In this document: piece by piece, positions 34,315 through 47,094 of the stretch
Numbering within the stretch: position 1 is the stretch's first letter
Layout: each line of letters opens with the position of its first letter
Source of the DNA: Dichotomocladium elegans
Taxonomy: Eukaryota > Mucoromycota > Mucoromycetes > Mucorales > Lichtheimiaceae
Assembly: GCA_025716815.1 (NCBI GenBank)
Contig: JAIXMN010000004.1
Location: forward strand, 496,001-560,000
DNA length: 64,000 bases
Direction of reading: 5' to 3'
Notes under the pieces: generated by a model
The model's input: the letters and a program-made list of their open reading frames with translations, nothing else
The model's database searches: none
Told to the model about the DNA's origin: nothing
Made by a program: the position numbers and the translations under genes

Positions 34315-35798
34315 ATGTCCAGCGCAATTTTTTCTTCGGCAAAACCAGAAGTTCAGCCTCAGATTACCGATAACTCGGTCATGAGAGCATTAGCAGTCGA
34401 GGAGATCGATGCCGATGTTTATATAAGCACCGAGTTGTGGCATCCTCCAGGCTCGCGTGGCGCATACGGTGGCCAAGTAATGATGCTTTTGTCTTACTGC
34501 CGGCCCCATTAGTAACCTTTATCGGCTTTCAGATGATCGCCCAGGCCCTTCGATCTGCGTGGAACACTGTCCCTGAGGATTTTCATGCCCACGTAAGCTT
34601 CTCTTACGAAATGCTTTTTGCTATAATTATTTACATCCCCCCAGTCCATGCACAACTATTTCTTGATCCCTGGTAACTCGGACATTCCTGTCATTTACCA
34701 CGTAAAACGAATAAGAGATGGCCGTTCCTTCAAAACACGCGCGGTTGTTGCCACGCAAAACGGCAAAACGGTTGTCCTATCTACCTGCAGCTTCACACGA
34801 ACTGACGGATCGATTAATCTCAACCACCAGGTATATATATATATATATATATATGATCCACAAACCCCACTTTTTCTTAACGGCGATTGAAACGGATAAA
34901 TTTTAGGCTGCCATACCCTCCAATATTCCCCAACCTGAAGACTTAATAGAGTAAGTCAGTAGATCTCCCATGAGAATGTCCGAACGTGCTGAATAGATCT
35001 AAATCATTGTTGCAACAGTGATATTGAACGGATTGAGCAATTATTAGAGGATCCTACCGTTCATGCGGCAGACAAGGATCTGATGAAAAAATTCATAGAT
35101 GTAAGCAAGATAAAAGCTATACTGCATTTCTGATGATCCTAACCACAACACATGGCGAAGGTTACACCGATTGAATACCGGAATACGCATACTACCACAG
35201 CCAATGAGTTCATGGATGGTTTAAAAGAACCGCGGAAACGCGACGTGTGTATAGTGCAAGAATCCAAATCATTAAGGGTTTCCTATCCAACTGATCCATC
35301 TCTATGCATAGGGACAATGGTTCAAGGCTCGCGAATCTCTCCCCGTTAATGACCGTGTGCTTCATGCGTGTGTCATTCTTTACGCATCAGACAGCGGCAT
35401 TCTCATGTCCTCGGTGCGGGCAAATCGGATGATTGGCAGAAGAGGTATTGGTATGATGGCTAGTTTGGATCATTCGATATGGTTCCACGCACCTGCACAT
35501 GCTGATGAATGGTAAGGCTCTAAATCATCTGGAGAGACATTCATTTTGGAAAGCAGCAAATATAACTTTCTTTCTGTTCCTATGCGTGTTTATTCGCCAT
35601 TCGCATTGCGACCATAGGCTGTATTATGATCTTGAGAGCCCATGCTCAACTGACGAACGTGGTGTGGCCTTTGGTCGGATCTTTAACAGGCAGGGTGTTC
35701 TAGTGGCCACAACGTCTCAAGAAGGTATCGTCCGCTTGTCCAAAGCTGAACAAGAGAAGAGGAAGGCAAACATGCCAGCTATTCAGTCCAGGATGTGA
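34315..35798 (+). CDS. acyl-CoA thioesterase, TesB/ACOT8 family, probably peroxisomal
   Basis: Eight exons, 34315-34476, 34533-34592, 34645-34830, 34907-34950, 35019-35100, 35161-35244, 35312-35511 and 35618-35798, give 332 aa. TesB double-hotdog motifs are visible: GSRGAYGGQ with MIAQALRSAW, then HNYFLIPGNSDIPVIYHVKR with RDGRSFKTRAV, a second domain with YASDSGIL and SLDHSIWFHAP, and RGVAFGRIFNRQGVLVATTSQEG near the end. The last three residues are SRM, which fits the peroxisomal PTS1 consensus, so hydrolysis of acyl-CoAs in peroxisomal beta-oxidation is likely. Exon 6 ends at a GTGTGT donor and exon 6 begins at an unusual GAAG acceptor with little pyrimidine tract; both are demanded by phase and conservation. 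Confidence 0.92.
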
Positions 35799-37132
35799 AT
35801 TCTCCTACTATCATCATAAATAGTCATCTTTGTATACCATTCCTTCTTAGATTTATACTTCATTTGCAGGGCTTGAACAAGAGAGTTATCTCTAGTTGTG
35901 GTTGTCCCCGTTTTAATCTAACGCCTGTGTCACCCTTCGGTCATTTCCATCTCGTATATGATAAGGAACTGCTTTATCAGTTTATTCGCAACGGGCTTTA
36001 TCCTCCTTAATGGAAAGAAAGCTCGACATGTGAGTGCTTTCCCTCAGCTCATATCATACGTAATGGTGTGATCTTCCGGCCGCTTTGACTGAGCAGAAGT
36101 AGGTAGATAATACACACACATTGTAATACAAGATGCCATCGCAAAAATTCACTTGGTTTACAGAGATGTGTGACATGTTGATCAGGGCTACGTACAACGC
36201 TTTAGGCAAGTTGAAGTGTGATGAAATTTGAAGTAAATCGTAGTGTTACTTCCAGTAATTTACTGAAACTTTACTATTCTATTGCTATACGTATTTCCTA
36301 CTAGTCAATAACAAGGTTCTTTAATTTAATAACAGCAATAACAAAGAGAAAAAAAAAGCAGAAATCTGCAGAGCGAAAATATAAAGTCAACTTGCAAGCT
36401 CCAGGGGGGGCGATGTAAAAAAAACTCCAGCTATAGTTTGTGCTCTGTACTCCCGAGTATATCTGCGTTGTTATTTGGTGATACTCAATAAGTTTTTGAA
36501 TACTCGACTATAAATGAAAACGTGTAGGCTTGAGGGAATATACATGAATAGCCTATGCAAATCAACCAGCGAACAAATAATGCCTTGAAACCTTTTATTT
36601 TTCCATAGATATTATCCATTTATCGAGAAAAGGGACGTTCAGAAATGAGTGATCTCCGCGCCCACCCTCTCATGTTTTCATATTTATAGACATACGTAAG
36701 ACACATGTTGTATTATCATCGTGCGTCGGACTAGGTGTGTTTAATTTGTGTGCGTCCCAGCGCAAAATCAACCGACCGTATTGCTCTTAAATTATGCAGG
36801 AAACCGTTTGGGGTCGACTTTGACGCCGGTGGTACCCGGTAATAGCCAAGAAAAAAAATCAGCGGAGGACTGTTCCGTTAATCTAAAGCACCGCTTATCC
36901 CACTTCATAGTCCGCACTCCGAAAGAGCAAGAGGGAAGGAAGAAGGGCATTACTGTGTACATGCTCTTCCGGGAAGACACCAAAAGTCTATCACAGTAAC
37001 TCAAAGGCTCGAGGTCGAAAATCCCGAAATAAGCCACTTTTTTCATTGTCTTTTGCGCTCGGTTCTTTTCTCTCTTCATCTCTTTTGCTCCTCCCTTTCT
37101 CTCTCCTCTCATTTCTTACTTCTTCCATCTCC
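35799..37132. other. intergenic region, thioesterase to Ras
   Basis: About 1.3 kb, AT-rich. It includes a GA/CT-biased leader just before the Ras start (37060-37130). A short open stretch at 35870-36010 (CGCPRFNLTPVSPFGHFH in translation) has no recognised match. Confidence 0.4.
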
Positions 37133-38049
37133 ATGTCGAAACCTTCTTTCCTTCGCGAGTACAAGCTGGTGATGGTTGGTGGTGGCGGTATGTAACGAGC
37201 AGACATCAGATTAAGAGATTCCATTCCACTCATACGGCATTCGTACAGGCGTCGGTAAATCCGCACTTACTATTCAGTTCATCCAGTCCCAATTTGTTGA
37301 TGAATACGATCCGACCATTGAAGGTATGTTTTATAAAGAACGTCAAAAAAACAGGAATCTTGAAGAATTGAACTAAATTTAAGCTTTTCAACAGACAGGT
37401 ACTAATCCCTAATACTTGTTGTTTAACTTACGGATGGACCTCATCAATTTCGAATAGCTACCGGAAGCAGTCAGTAATTGATGGCGAGACCGCATTGCTT
37501 GATGTTCTTGATACCGCTGGCCAAGAGGAATATAGGTAGAAATAGAATGCTTAAGGGGATCCAACCAATGGTTTCATACTGAGTTTTCTTTTGACCATTC
37601 GTTCTCTCTCTCTCTCTCTCTCCCGCTTGTAACATAGTGCGATGCGTGAACAATACATGCGTAACGGTGAAGGATTCTTGCTAGTGTATGCCAGTACATC
37701 CCGTCTGTCTTTCCAAGAGATCAGCACCTTCCACCAACAGATCAGCCGAGTAAAGGACCGTGATTCTTTCCCCATGGTGCTTGTCGCCAACAAATGCGAT
37801 CTTGAGCAGGACCGCCAAGTCTCCAGTCAGGAAGGCTCTGATCTCGCTAGAGCATTCGGCTGTCAGTTCTTTGAGACATCAGCAAAATTGCGCATTAATG
37901 TAGACGAAGCCTTCTACGGCGTTGTTCGAGATATACGCCGGCATAACAAGGAACAAGAATCATCTAGCGGAGGAGGAGGTGGTATGCACAGCATGGGGAT
38001 GCACGATCCTACTGACGCTAACTCGGATAAGTGCTGCATCCTCATGTAA
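37133..38049 (+). CDS. RAS1: Ras small GTPase
   Basis: Five exons, 37133-37187, 37249-37323, 37395-37398 (4 nt), 37458-37535 and 37638-38049, give 207 aa. G-box motifs are G1 GGGGVGKS, switch [14 protein letters not shown]3 [14 protein letters not shown]4 ANKCDLE and G5 ETSAKL. The tail is glycine-rich and ends CCILM, so a CAAX box (CILM) with a neighbouring palmitoylatable cysteine. It cycles on membranes upstream of cAMP/PKA and MAPK signalling in fungi. The 4-nt exon supplies the middle of the invariant DS of switch I; without it the frame is lost. A CT repeat (37597-37622) lies in the last intron. It converges on the Rap-like gene. Confidence 0.95.
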
Positions 38050-39820
38050 GACCGCTTTCCCCGTCCACCTCCTTCACCAAATTCCTCCATGCGACACAGA
38101 CACATATGCAGAAAGCGTATAAGACCGTCCACGCCGCCAATTATATACACGCACGCAATTTTTTCTCTCTCTCTTTCTTTCTCACTTTCTCTCCTTTCTC
38201 CAGCAGCTGATGACAATCCTACAGCATGCAAGGGGAAATGACATTGATGACATGAGTCGCCAATTATATCTTATTTAATATCCCCATCGCAAATTCACCT
38301 TGAACTTTCGCTTCTTTACGATCTCTTATACTTTCTAGAAATAATTAAAACGTAACGATGCCTGGTTAGACAAGGCTTAGAGCAAATTTTTATCGCCAGT
38401 ATCTTTAGTGTGTAGCTACTTCATCGATATGATCTTAATGTCGTCGTGAGAGGAGTAAGGTTGATGGACTTGCCCGTGATGATGGTCGTTAAAACTCCTT
38501 GGTGAGTAAGAAAGGAGTGCCAATTTTGACTTTTTCTGCAGAACAGGGCGGGTATTGGTTTTAGGTTATTGCGCAATTGCAGAGGTGTACAATATCACAC
38601 ACTGCGGATGATAATAAAGTAATAACAGTAGCTTCTCGTTCCTTTGAATTGAGTAGATCATAGACCAGAAAAAAGTTTCATGATCATAGATACGCATCTA
38701 CCAAGCCAAAGATGTTATTTAAATGTATAGATTCTTCTGGTAGCATTCAACTCCTCTCGAATGAAGTTTGTAGGGATCGGATCGTTGTGAGAGGTGAGGA
38801 CCTTGCTCAAGGATTTTCATCAGCAAACTAGATGAAAAGTGTCCCATGAATTATATCTATGGAGCCGAGCAGCTTAACAAAACAGCAATGATTTGTTGAG
38901 ATTAAAGACATAGAAGAAAGAGAAATCCAAGGGTAGTAGACAGCCAAAGCAGGCAGATTGGACATCCATCCCTGCAGGAAGATAATGGGAGAATTATCCC
39001 GGAGTCTTATAATCATCCAAACAGTATATAGTAAGATTTTCTAATGTGTGCTGAGGCGGTGCTAAATACATTTCCATTTCTTCTGGTCGCGACATTGCCA
39101 GCATAAGCCAGGAGCTTGATCAGGGTTCAGGATGGCATCGAATACGTCAATTGGCGGTACCTTGTAATCATGGACTATCTTTCAGAGAGGAGATATTAGG
39201 GGTTAGTAAAAGAATACATACCAAAAAGAAAGAGAGTGAGTTGATGATGGCTGCACCGTCAAGAGGCAATTGGCATAAGGAAAGTGCATTGATATCGACT
39301 TCATTATCAGAAAGGAAAAGGAAAGGATTGACACTCCAAAGCTTCGGAGGAAAAGACAAGGGCGAACACGGCTTGTATGTTTTCTTTTGATCCAGAAAAG
39401 TCATGACATGAGGTTTGGTCAATTCAGTATTATTTATTAGGGCTAGTGACCAAAATGGGATGCTAAGGATAGATTTACCAGGTAAGTCTTAAGACAGACA
39501 CTTTACTTGTACAATGCAGCTATGAGTGCGAATGTTCTCTGTATTTAAATTATCATTCAAACCATTTATTCTCGCTCAGTATATTTCCATAGTATATCTT
39601 TCTGAAATTATGGTTGAAGAAACTGAGAAAGTGATGGAGACTAACTAGTAGCCCATGTTGACTAGCCCATTAATATGAACCTTTTTTACTCTATTAATCC
39701 ATTTTTTATATTTACTCTTGTACGTCATTAGTCTATCTTATTAAAGAGATTTGTCTTTGAGGATAGAAGAAAGTAATAAATGTAAACTTGATGGTAACAA
39801 CCAAGCGGAGTGGTAGAAAT
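38050..39820. other. intergenic region between convergent Ras and Rap genes
   Basis: About 1.8 kb with no convincing gene; pyrimidine tract at 38160-38200. Short ORFs (39151-39390 and its antisense) lack domains. Confidence 0.4.
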
Positions 39821-40535
39821 CTACAGCAGTAGACACCTCATCTTTTTCTTGTGTTTTTTACGCGGTGGCGTGCGTTGGCTGATTTGCCTCACCAGGTCGT
39901 GAAATACCTCGTCTACATTGATTTTGAACATGGCTGAAGTTTCGTAAAAGGGCGTCCCACCCCATTGTTGTGACAATACCATTCCTTGCTGTGTCGTCAC
40001 TACCCGCTCATGTTCCAGATCGCACTTATTGCCAACGAGGACCATCGGAACCTGTAGATTTATGCAAATACGGTAAGTTGATATGACAACAAATGATACT
40101 GTCCTTACATTCTCGGTGTCTTTGACGCGCAATGTTTGCTCTCTCAATACTTGCAGATCCACAAGAGAAGACATACTCGTGATTGAGTAGACCAAGAGAA
40201 ATCCTTGCCCGCTTTTCATATAGAGGTCGCGCATGGCCGTAAACTGCTCTGTGCCAGCGGTGTCAAGGATTTCAAGCATATACTGTTGCTGGTCTAGTTC
40301 CAGTTGCTTCCTGTAACTATCCTCAATCGTCGGATCATAGTTTTCGACAAAAATTGATTGGACAAACTGGACTGTCTACATTCGATACATGTATAAGAAC
40401 AAGTATCTTTTCCTTTCAGACTTGCCGTTTATGCATATAAACCCCCTCACAGTTTACCGCTCTTGAACGTACCAAGGCCGATTTGCCTACTCCGCCAGAT
40501 CCCAACACCACCAATTTGTATTCTCGTAATGTCAT
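39821..40535 (-). CDS. RSR1: Rap/Rsr1-type small GTPase
   Basis: Three exons, 40535-40473, 40375-40109 and 40051-39821, give 186 aa. G1 is GSGGVGKS, the effector loop is [16 protein letters not shown], and G3 is LDTAGTEQF, where the Thr in place of Ras Gln61 is the Rap/Rsr1 signature. G4 is GNKCDLE and G5 is ETSAM. The tail is polybasic (KKHKKKM) and ends CLLL, predicting geranylgeranylation. In fungi this family guides polarity and bud or hyphal site selection. A purine-rich leader precedes the start on the minus strand. Confidence 0.94.
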
Positions 40536-43093
40536 TTTGATCAATCAATGGACACACCGCACAATTAGGTAGGTTTTGAGAAAGGAGGAGGGGTGTAAGT
40601 GTGAAGGGTGGTGAGAGAGGGAAATAAAGGAGGGGACCCTGAGTGGCAAGCAGAGAAATCGACATGAGTCGGCAGATAGCACCTTAAGGGGTCCTTGGTA
40701 TAGTGACAGGGTCGTCTGTAGACTAGTCCCTACTGCGCAGCATCTGCAAGCAGACTGCTAGAAATAAATAGGTTGCCTCCTGGTACTAAACGACGGGCAT
40801 ATTTTTACTCGGAATAAATCATAGTAATAACCTCAACACACAAGATATCGATCTTCTCTATATATCGAAACCGCCGCACCCCAATTCTGAGAGTACAACT
40901 TTTCTTTGCGCATAACAACAAGCCATCTGTGTGCTATTATGCTTATTGTTTCTTTACTTTTTGAGTGCGCAATCTATTCTAACTTTTGTCTTCGCACAGG
41001 GTTTGGGTATATGGCATGTCTTACACGCGCAATCCTGAGGTTATTGCGAAAGGCGGCCAAGGGAGACACGGGAACATAACAAGCAAACATAAACAGACAG
41101 CCTATATTCTCATACTTAATGTATCAAACGCAACCTTGGAATATACGGTTCTTTAGCACAATAGCGGACATCACCAAGACGAAATATCGTCTCTGACATT
41201 ATTTTAAATATGGTGCAGGAACAGGGGTTATTCGCGTATTCTCAATAAAAGAGCATAAAATAACCAAGTTAGAATATATTCATACAGTCCGTGAATGTGC
41301 CCTAGAATAAAGGCCTGAGAGAGCCTTACGGTCTTCGGAGCAACGCTCCACCGACTTATCGAGGATCATAGATATCCTCGGCTCTTGGAAAGCCTCCTTT
41401 TTAGGCTATAGGCCAGAACGTCCATGCATTCAAAAGCGTTTTGACTATGCGCGCCAATGAGAACGGCTATATATTCTTTTCAACTATCCGCTTGTCGCAT
41501 TCATGTTACAGTGAACCTGGTAGGCAGTGCTAGTGGAGTTGCAACGTAGATAGGTTAGAGTACGTAGAAGAGCATCCTGAAAGAAGCGTAAGGCGTACAT
41601 AATAGCAATCCTCCAATCTTACTAGCACCTTTTTCCAGATGAAAATATTAAATGAGTGTATATAATGATATGCCCACCTACATCTCTATATATGGGTTCG
41701 AGAGATATCTGCAATTATTATAGAGAATACCCATTTGCAAAATTTCCAGCCAATCATTAATGCATGAATTGGATAACTGCAAAAACGAGCAGTTGACAAA
41801 AATCTAATACTTGTGTGTGTGTGTGTGTGTGTGTGTAAGTAAGGGCTGTTCTCAAACTAGAAATTATCAGTGGCATTACTATGGACAATATTAGTCCTTG
41901 ATATGTTTCCAACCGATGAGGAATGCCTTAAAAAAATGAAGGACTAGAAGTACGCACTTCATTGGAAGCAGCGGTTACTGCGATACAGCAATGTCTTCTC
42001 CTACTCTCGAATCTGCACGCTACTCCAGGTAGCAACTGAGCATCTCCTCCTCTTGTGCCCTATAAAACGGCAAATGCTGGCAGAAGCTGTGGGCGCGTGC
42101 TTATCTTGTAGTCTCCCGATTCGAAGGCCTTGATAGCGGCCCTAACTCTTTGACACAGCGTCACCTCCGGGTCCGACTCATTCTGGCCATCCTATAGGCC
42201 ATGTAGACTACTCACTGGGAGGGGGCTGTATTTGGGTCCGCGATTTTGGCCAACTACTACGACCACAAGTTTAGCGTGCGGCTTCCTTTGGGAGCAACAA
42301 GCCGAATAAGTTTTTGGTATTAAATACGATTCATTTCTGTATTGTGCGCGTCTACGTCATCAAATGTACGCTTATTGCCCATACGAAAAAGAATGAATCT
42401 CAGGGTCACATGATCTTAGGAAGAACGCATGCCATCCGACTATTCGCCAGGTAGTTAAGACCAAACTCAATACAGAGAGCGTATTCGAGTATTCTTTATT
42501 GCCAAAATCACGATAATTGCTCGGATAAACACCATTGAGTGATTACTCATTGTTTATACATTGTATTTAAAGGCCGGTATGCTGAACGATGGGTGAGGTG
42601 ATTCGGTGCGCGGATAAAGAGCGAAGAATGAAACCGGCTTGAATTTCCTTGGGCCCCATGTAACCCTCATGACGCTATGTACTGCGTTGTGCCCTCCATT
42701 ACAATTGATTCCGTAGCTTGGCTTCAACCCACGCCCGCTGGTGCCTTTGATGATGTACGTGAAGGTATAGTTGACCGCTCAAGCAGACGTACATATCCCG
42801 ATGATTACCCGAGTTTTCTTTACAAAAGCATTGTTTCTCCGCATTTCACGAAGTGTCAGCGAGCTCAACTATTCGCTGGGTCCTTTGAGCGTCAAGGCCG
42901 CGCCTTGTATGATATATTTTAGGCTCTCAGAAAGAGGAAACATCCTATCAATATTTAGGAAAGGAAATACTGCTCAAGTGCTCTTTACTAGTGAAAGTCT
43001 CGGTCACCTGAATTTGAATAGACCACGAGGGCAAGGCAAGAAAGATCGCGTGAGCAGGTTCAAACAGGTCGAGCGGCCAAGCCATAGCAATCG
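40536..43093. other. gene-free, transposon-rich region
   Basis: About 2.6 kb upstream of the Rap gene without an intact gene. It contains a TG repeat (41815-41836), a LINE-like relic (about 41930-42330) and an unidentified open stretch at 42677-43187 that runs into the left end of the DNA transposon. Confidence 0.5.
41930..42330 (+). mobile_element. relic of a non-LTR retrotransposon 3' end
   Basis: In translation the segment reads like the zinc-knuckle tail of a LINE reverse transcriptase: HWKQRLLRYSNVFSYSRICT, then TEHLLLLCPIKRQMLAEA, then an LxxILxxxxTTHWEGAVFG region. Stops interrupt it and no upstream polymerase domain is intact. The call rests on general resemblance only. Confidence 0.45.
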
Positions 43094-43130
43094 CACCGCA
43101 AAAAATTTCAGGGGATTTTTTCGGGTTTTA
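43094..43130 (+). repeat. left terminal inverted repeat
   Basis: 37 bp, identical to the reverse complement of the right end; the next base differs. Confidence 0.95.
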
Positions 43131-43379
43131 GAGGGTTTGGACAAATCTGAGGGGAAAATGCGGATATCCTGGGGTTTTCCAGGGTGAATTTAAACATCCG
43201 GGTTTTATAGGAAATTTTTAGGACTTCATAGGGTTTTTCCGGAAATGTGATGGTTTTCGTGGATGACGCTGTATGTTAAATTAGAAAGGCCGAACAGAGG
43301 ATAAGAGCCACAAACTATCAAAAGTCGTTAACATCTGCTAACTACCTGGGATATACTCATAATATCCACAATGCTTTAC

Positions 43380-46300
43380 CTATAAGTATTTTAAGTTACC
43401 GACCTCAATGGGGTTGCGGTGCATGCCATGATAAACGTAGTAATAACGCTTTGCTTTTGTGGGGGATGGGATAACGCCCACTACACAGTCAATGGCGCTC
43501 ACATCACAAACGTATAAGCGACCATCAGAAGACCCCAAGGTACCTTCTCCATACGGGTACCCATGCTTTGTTATCTTGACATTATCAGAGAGGCGTAGAA
43601 GACAAAGAATCCGTTTCTCAACTAATTTAAATCATTAATGACATTTCATCAGAATGATCAGCTCATGCTATCGAATATACCTCCATGCTTGTGTGCAAAA
43701 AACAATAGAGCCTCTCCAAAGAACGATCGCATTACTGTTTTTTTTTCGCTCGAACGATGTGCTAAGAGATCGATCTCGATATCCAACTTGACATAGTCAC
43801 CAGTTGCTCCAGAATTACGTGAATTCGCACTTGAACAGCTATATGTTATTCCTTCAGCAACATACAGGCGTTTTGCCGATACAATTCTTTCCTCGAGAGA
43901 TGGCAGAGATGATACCATGCGCAGGTCGAGTTGTCGCATCCAGTATGCCCGGAGGTAGCGGAAAAGATCCAAATGGTCATAATTACATATCGTTGTTGTA
44001 TTAAGGTGGGGTGGCCAAAGTTCTGCGAGATCTGAGGGATGTTGCGATGTGCTTGCCGATTCCCAGCTAAATGCCCTTTGTGGCTTTTGACCATAGGATG
44101 TCCTCTCTGGTATGTCTTTGCTTACTCGGTAATAATGGCGCTGAGCCGATATGTGTAGCATCTGATTACCGGCATTCTTCCCAGGTGCCTTGGTTGATCG
44201 GATTCGCTTGTCATACAATCCCACTGTTCGCTCCATTGAGCGTGCACTGACAGTGCGAAGCGGACCAAATTGCCGAAGGGCCTCGGGAAGATGGCGAAGA
44301 TAGTGCATGTTGATAGTATGCAAGTTACCTGGCACTTCGTCCAAGGCAAAGCCCTGCCAAGTATTGATACATCTTAAATATGCAACCATTAGACCTTTTT
44401 TATTACCTTCAAATCCGATGATTCTTACCTTTCAACAGCGCTAATGTCTTCGTCAGTAATCTCCCAGGAAAGCGAAATGGCACAGGCTTTGATTAAAGAA
44501 GCCAAAGCGATAGCTCCGCGATCTGAGCATCCACCTTCTTCTTCTAATACTTCAAGAACTGCGGTAGGTATGAAGTAAATTAGCATGTCGATGTAATCGA
44601 CAGCTCTTGTATCAGACGTGCGCGTTAAAACGTCTAGCAATAAGAATTAGTATGTCCGTATAAATCAACTAAGGCCCTATTTCACTACCTTCCACTGACT
44701 AACCTTTAATCTTTCCATCGAAGACTGACGGCCAGGTTGGCTTTGTTCTTCGCAGCGACGTACTAACTAGAGTTTTCTGGGCGTTGGAGAGTAGAAATGG
44801 GGACTCAGAGACTGGGTTTGTAAGCATTGTCCACAAATGTGGTCCAACATTAGACCCCAGTAGATGCATTTCATCTAATCCCCAAAAGAAAGCGCCTGAG
44901 AAAGATTCGAGCATGGACAGAGGGGCGGGAGATGTTATACCCTGGAAATATATCATTCACTGAATGAGTATATAGCTCGTGTATACGTCTATCCTAGACC
45001 ACATACATCCAGTCCTTCACGGAAATGTTGGATTGTCCGAATTGGATCCATCATGATCGATCCTGGAAAGTATACACCGCATCCTGGCTTAGCTGTGGTA
45101 TCACCAGCTGCTCGTCTCTTTTTAGAGGCAGTGCTCTCTAATCGTATTCCTTCAATCAAGCATATGCGACAACCAAGACGAGACATATGACCAGCGTGGT
45201 GGGCAAGAGCTGCTACTCCTGGAATATCACCAGTCGCTAAGGCAAGACGCACTTTAGCATGGATCGACACACCGTTTTCGCATGTGACATTCATTCCTTC
45301 GGTTTCTAGATATCTGAACTCTTCAAGAACAGGGGCAAGAAAGGAGTCCAGATTACCACCTCTCGAAGTCGACGGAATGATTGCGAGCTGAAGCATGTTA
45401 TTATCTTTGTACCTAAAGAAAAATTATCTTATGAGCAGCATGCTCTCCCTACTCCTCGTTCTTGACATACCTTTGTTCTGGAGGGAAGTTCAAAATAACA
45501 GCATGCACTAAAGTGAGGTTTGTGATGCTGTATACATGAGGCATAAAGCCATCAACGTACAAAGCAATCGCCAAGTTGAAACGATTTTCTGTCGAAAGTG
45601 GTAAATTTTGGAGAATTTCACCATCCCAGATATCGAATTTGACTTTGTCTTCGGTATCTCTGTTTTCCGGATAACGTAACATGTCTCTCGTCTCCTCGCA
45701 CACCAACAACGTGGAAAGCTGTTCTTCCAGAGAGAGATATGTCATCGTGGCATGCGGTTTGTTTGTCTTCGGATCGAATCTTTCTTGACTGCACTTAGGG
45801 CAGCAGATAGTATCCTTCGACATGAAAAGGCCGCAGCCGTTGGAACACACATCGTAATCCCGCGGACGCACTGGGTGCTGATCCCGCAGAAGCTTGTCTG
45901 TCTGGTATGGCGACAAGAGGGTCAGACGTTCACGATCTAGTAGGACTTGTTAGATATCATACAGTTATATCCATTTTCGAATAATGCTAACCATCGTCAT
46001 TGCAGTTCGGTAAAAGTTCTTGATTTATGAACTCAACTAATCGGTGATACCCAGCCTTTGATATATTATGCTCATGCATAATTGCTCGCAATGACAGACT
46101 TAGTTTTTCTTGGGTCGTAAAAATGGGTATCGCGGATTGTGCAGGACTGCGAGTTTCAAGGTAACTGGTACTGTTGAAGATCGGCATATCTTCTACAAGT
46201 AGGGCATTATCCGCCGTGTTTATATCAAAATTTTGGCAAACAACCGGTTCGTCTGTCTCAGGTGGTGACAGAGAGACACGGCTGACTCGGTTATCATCAT

Positions 46301-46587
46301 CATCATCATCATCGAACTCAAAGTCAAAGTCATCGTCATCTTGCAAGTTCTAGTTATTGGTGATATTAATATCGCTGTTGAATCCCTAAGCTCCATTTGC
46401 TCTACACGGCGCTCACGTCTTGCTGGATCATCCGTGGTGACGCCTCAGATGGTGTTACATGCTGGGGAATTGCCATTGGTTGCTCAACTGGCCCGCCAAA
46501 TGTGTTCTGGAAACATTCAAATCTGTGCTTATTATAGACATCGCTACTGATAGGAATGTCACAGCTAGGGCAAATCTTGTTCCTCAT
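43380..46587 (-). CDS. Tnp2-like transposase of the CACTA-like element
   Basis: Eight exons, 46587-46417, 46349-45992, 45936-45471, 45412-45007, 44941-44704, 44633-44429, 44372-43681 and 43621-43380, join without a stop to give about 925 aa. The N-terminus has a zinc-knuckle motif (CPSCDIPISSDVYNKHRFEC) and an Asp-rich tract. A second Cys cluster (CSNGCGLFMSKDTICCPKC) follows. Tnp2 landmarks follow: YVDGFMPH (first catalytic Asp region), VILNFPPEQR, LATGDIPGVAALAHHAGHMS with a Cys pair (second Asp), and GLDEMHLLGSNVGPHLW, which fits the DxMH motif. The C-terminal domain includes DSSDGRLYVC-like sequence. An upstream ATG at 46719 could extend the protein. It should bind the inverted ends and cut and paste the element. 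Confidence 0.82.
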
Positions 46588-47094
46588 GTATCCTGTTGAG
46601 TTGCGGGAATTGAGAGATTTGTGGCAAAGGAAAATAATAATATGTTTAAACGGAATATATATTGCATCCTGTCTTACCTCGGTATGACAGTGGGTCTTTG
46701 TCGTACCACCTAAAACCAACAGGAACTACCCTTTCTTGTACTGTTAACTAACGGGATATTTATACTAGTTTGAATGTTTAAGGATATGTCTCAGACTTCT
46801 ACTTGATAAGATCATGTGTAAGGAAGCTTGGTTTCAGGGATGGTGTTGTTTGGTAATCAATGTCACAGGCTATATGTTGGTCTGACTGTTACCCTCGGCC
46901 AATCGTACTTGGCCATGGCTGGTTAGTAGATGGTGTAACAGGAGTCATATGTAGAGCTTTGTGATTGGGTTACCAGTGGAGATAATTTATCAACCATCTC
47001 CACACCATCTCCGATTTTTTCTTCCTCTTTCCATCAGCGATCATTTCAAGATGCCACCTAAGTACGCTTCTCAGAGAACATCGCCCAGAGAGAA

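Noticed and set aside
42677..43187. Overlapping ORFs of 81 and 138 codons at the transposon edge
   Set aside because: The second runs across the left inverted repeat, so it cannot be one native protein; no family recognised.
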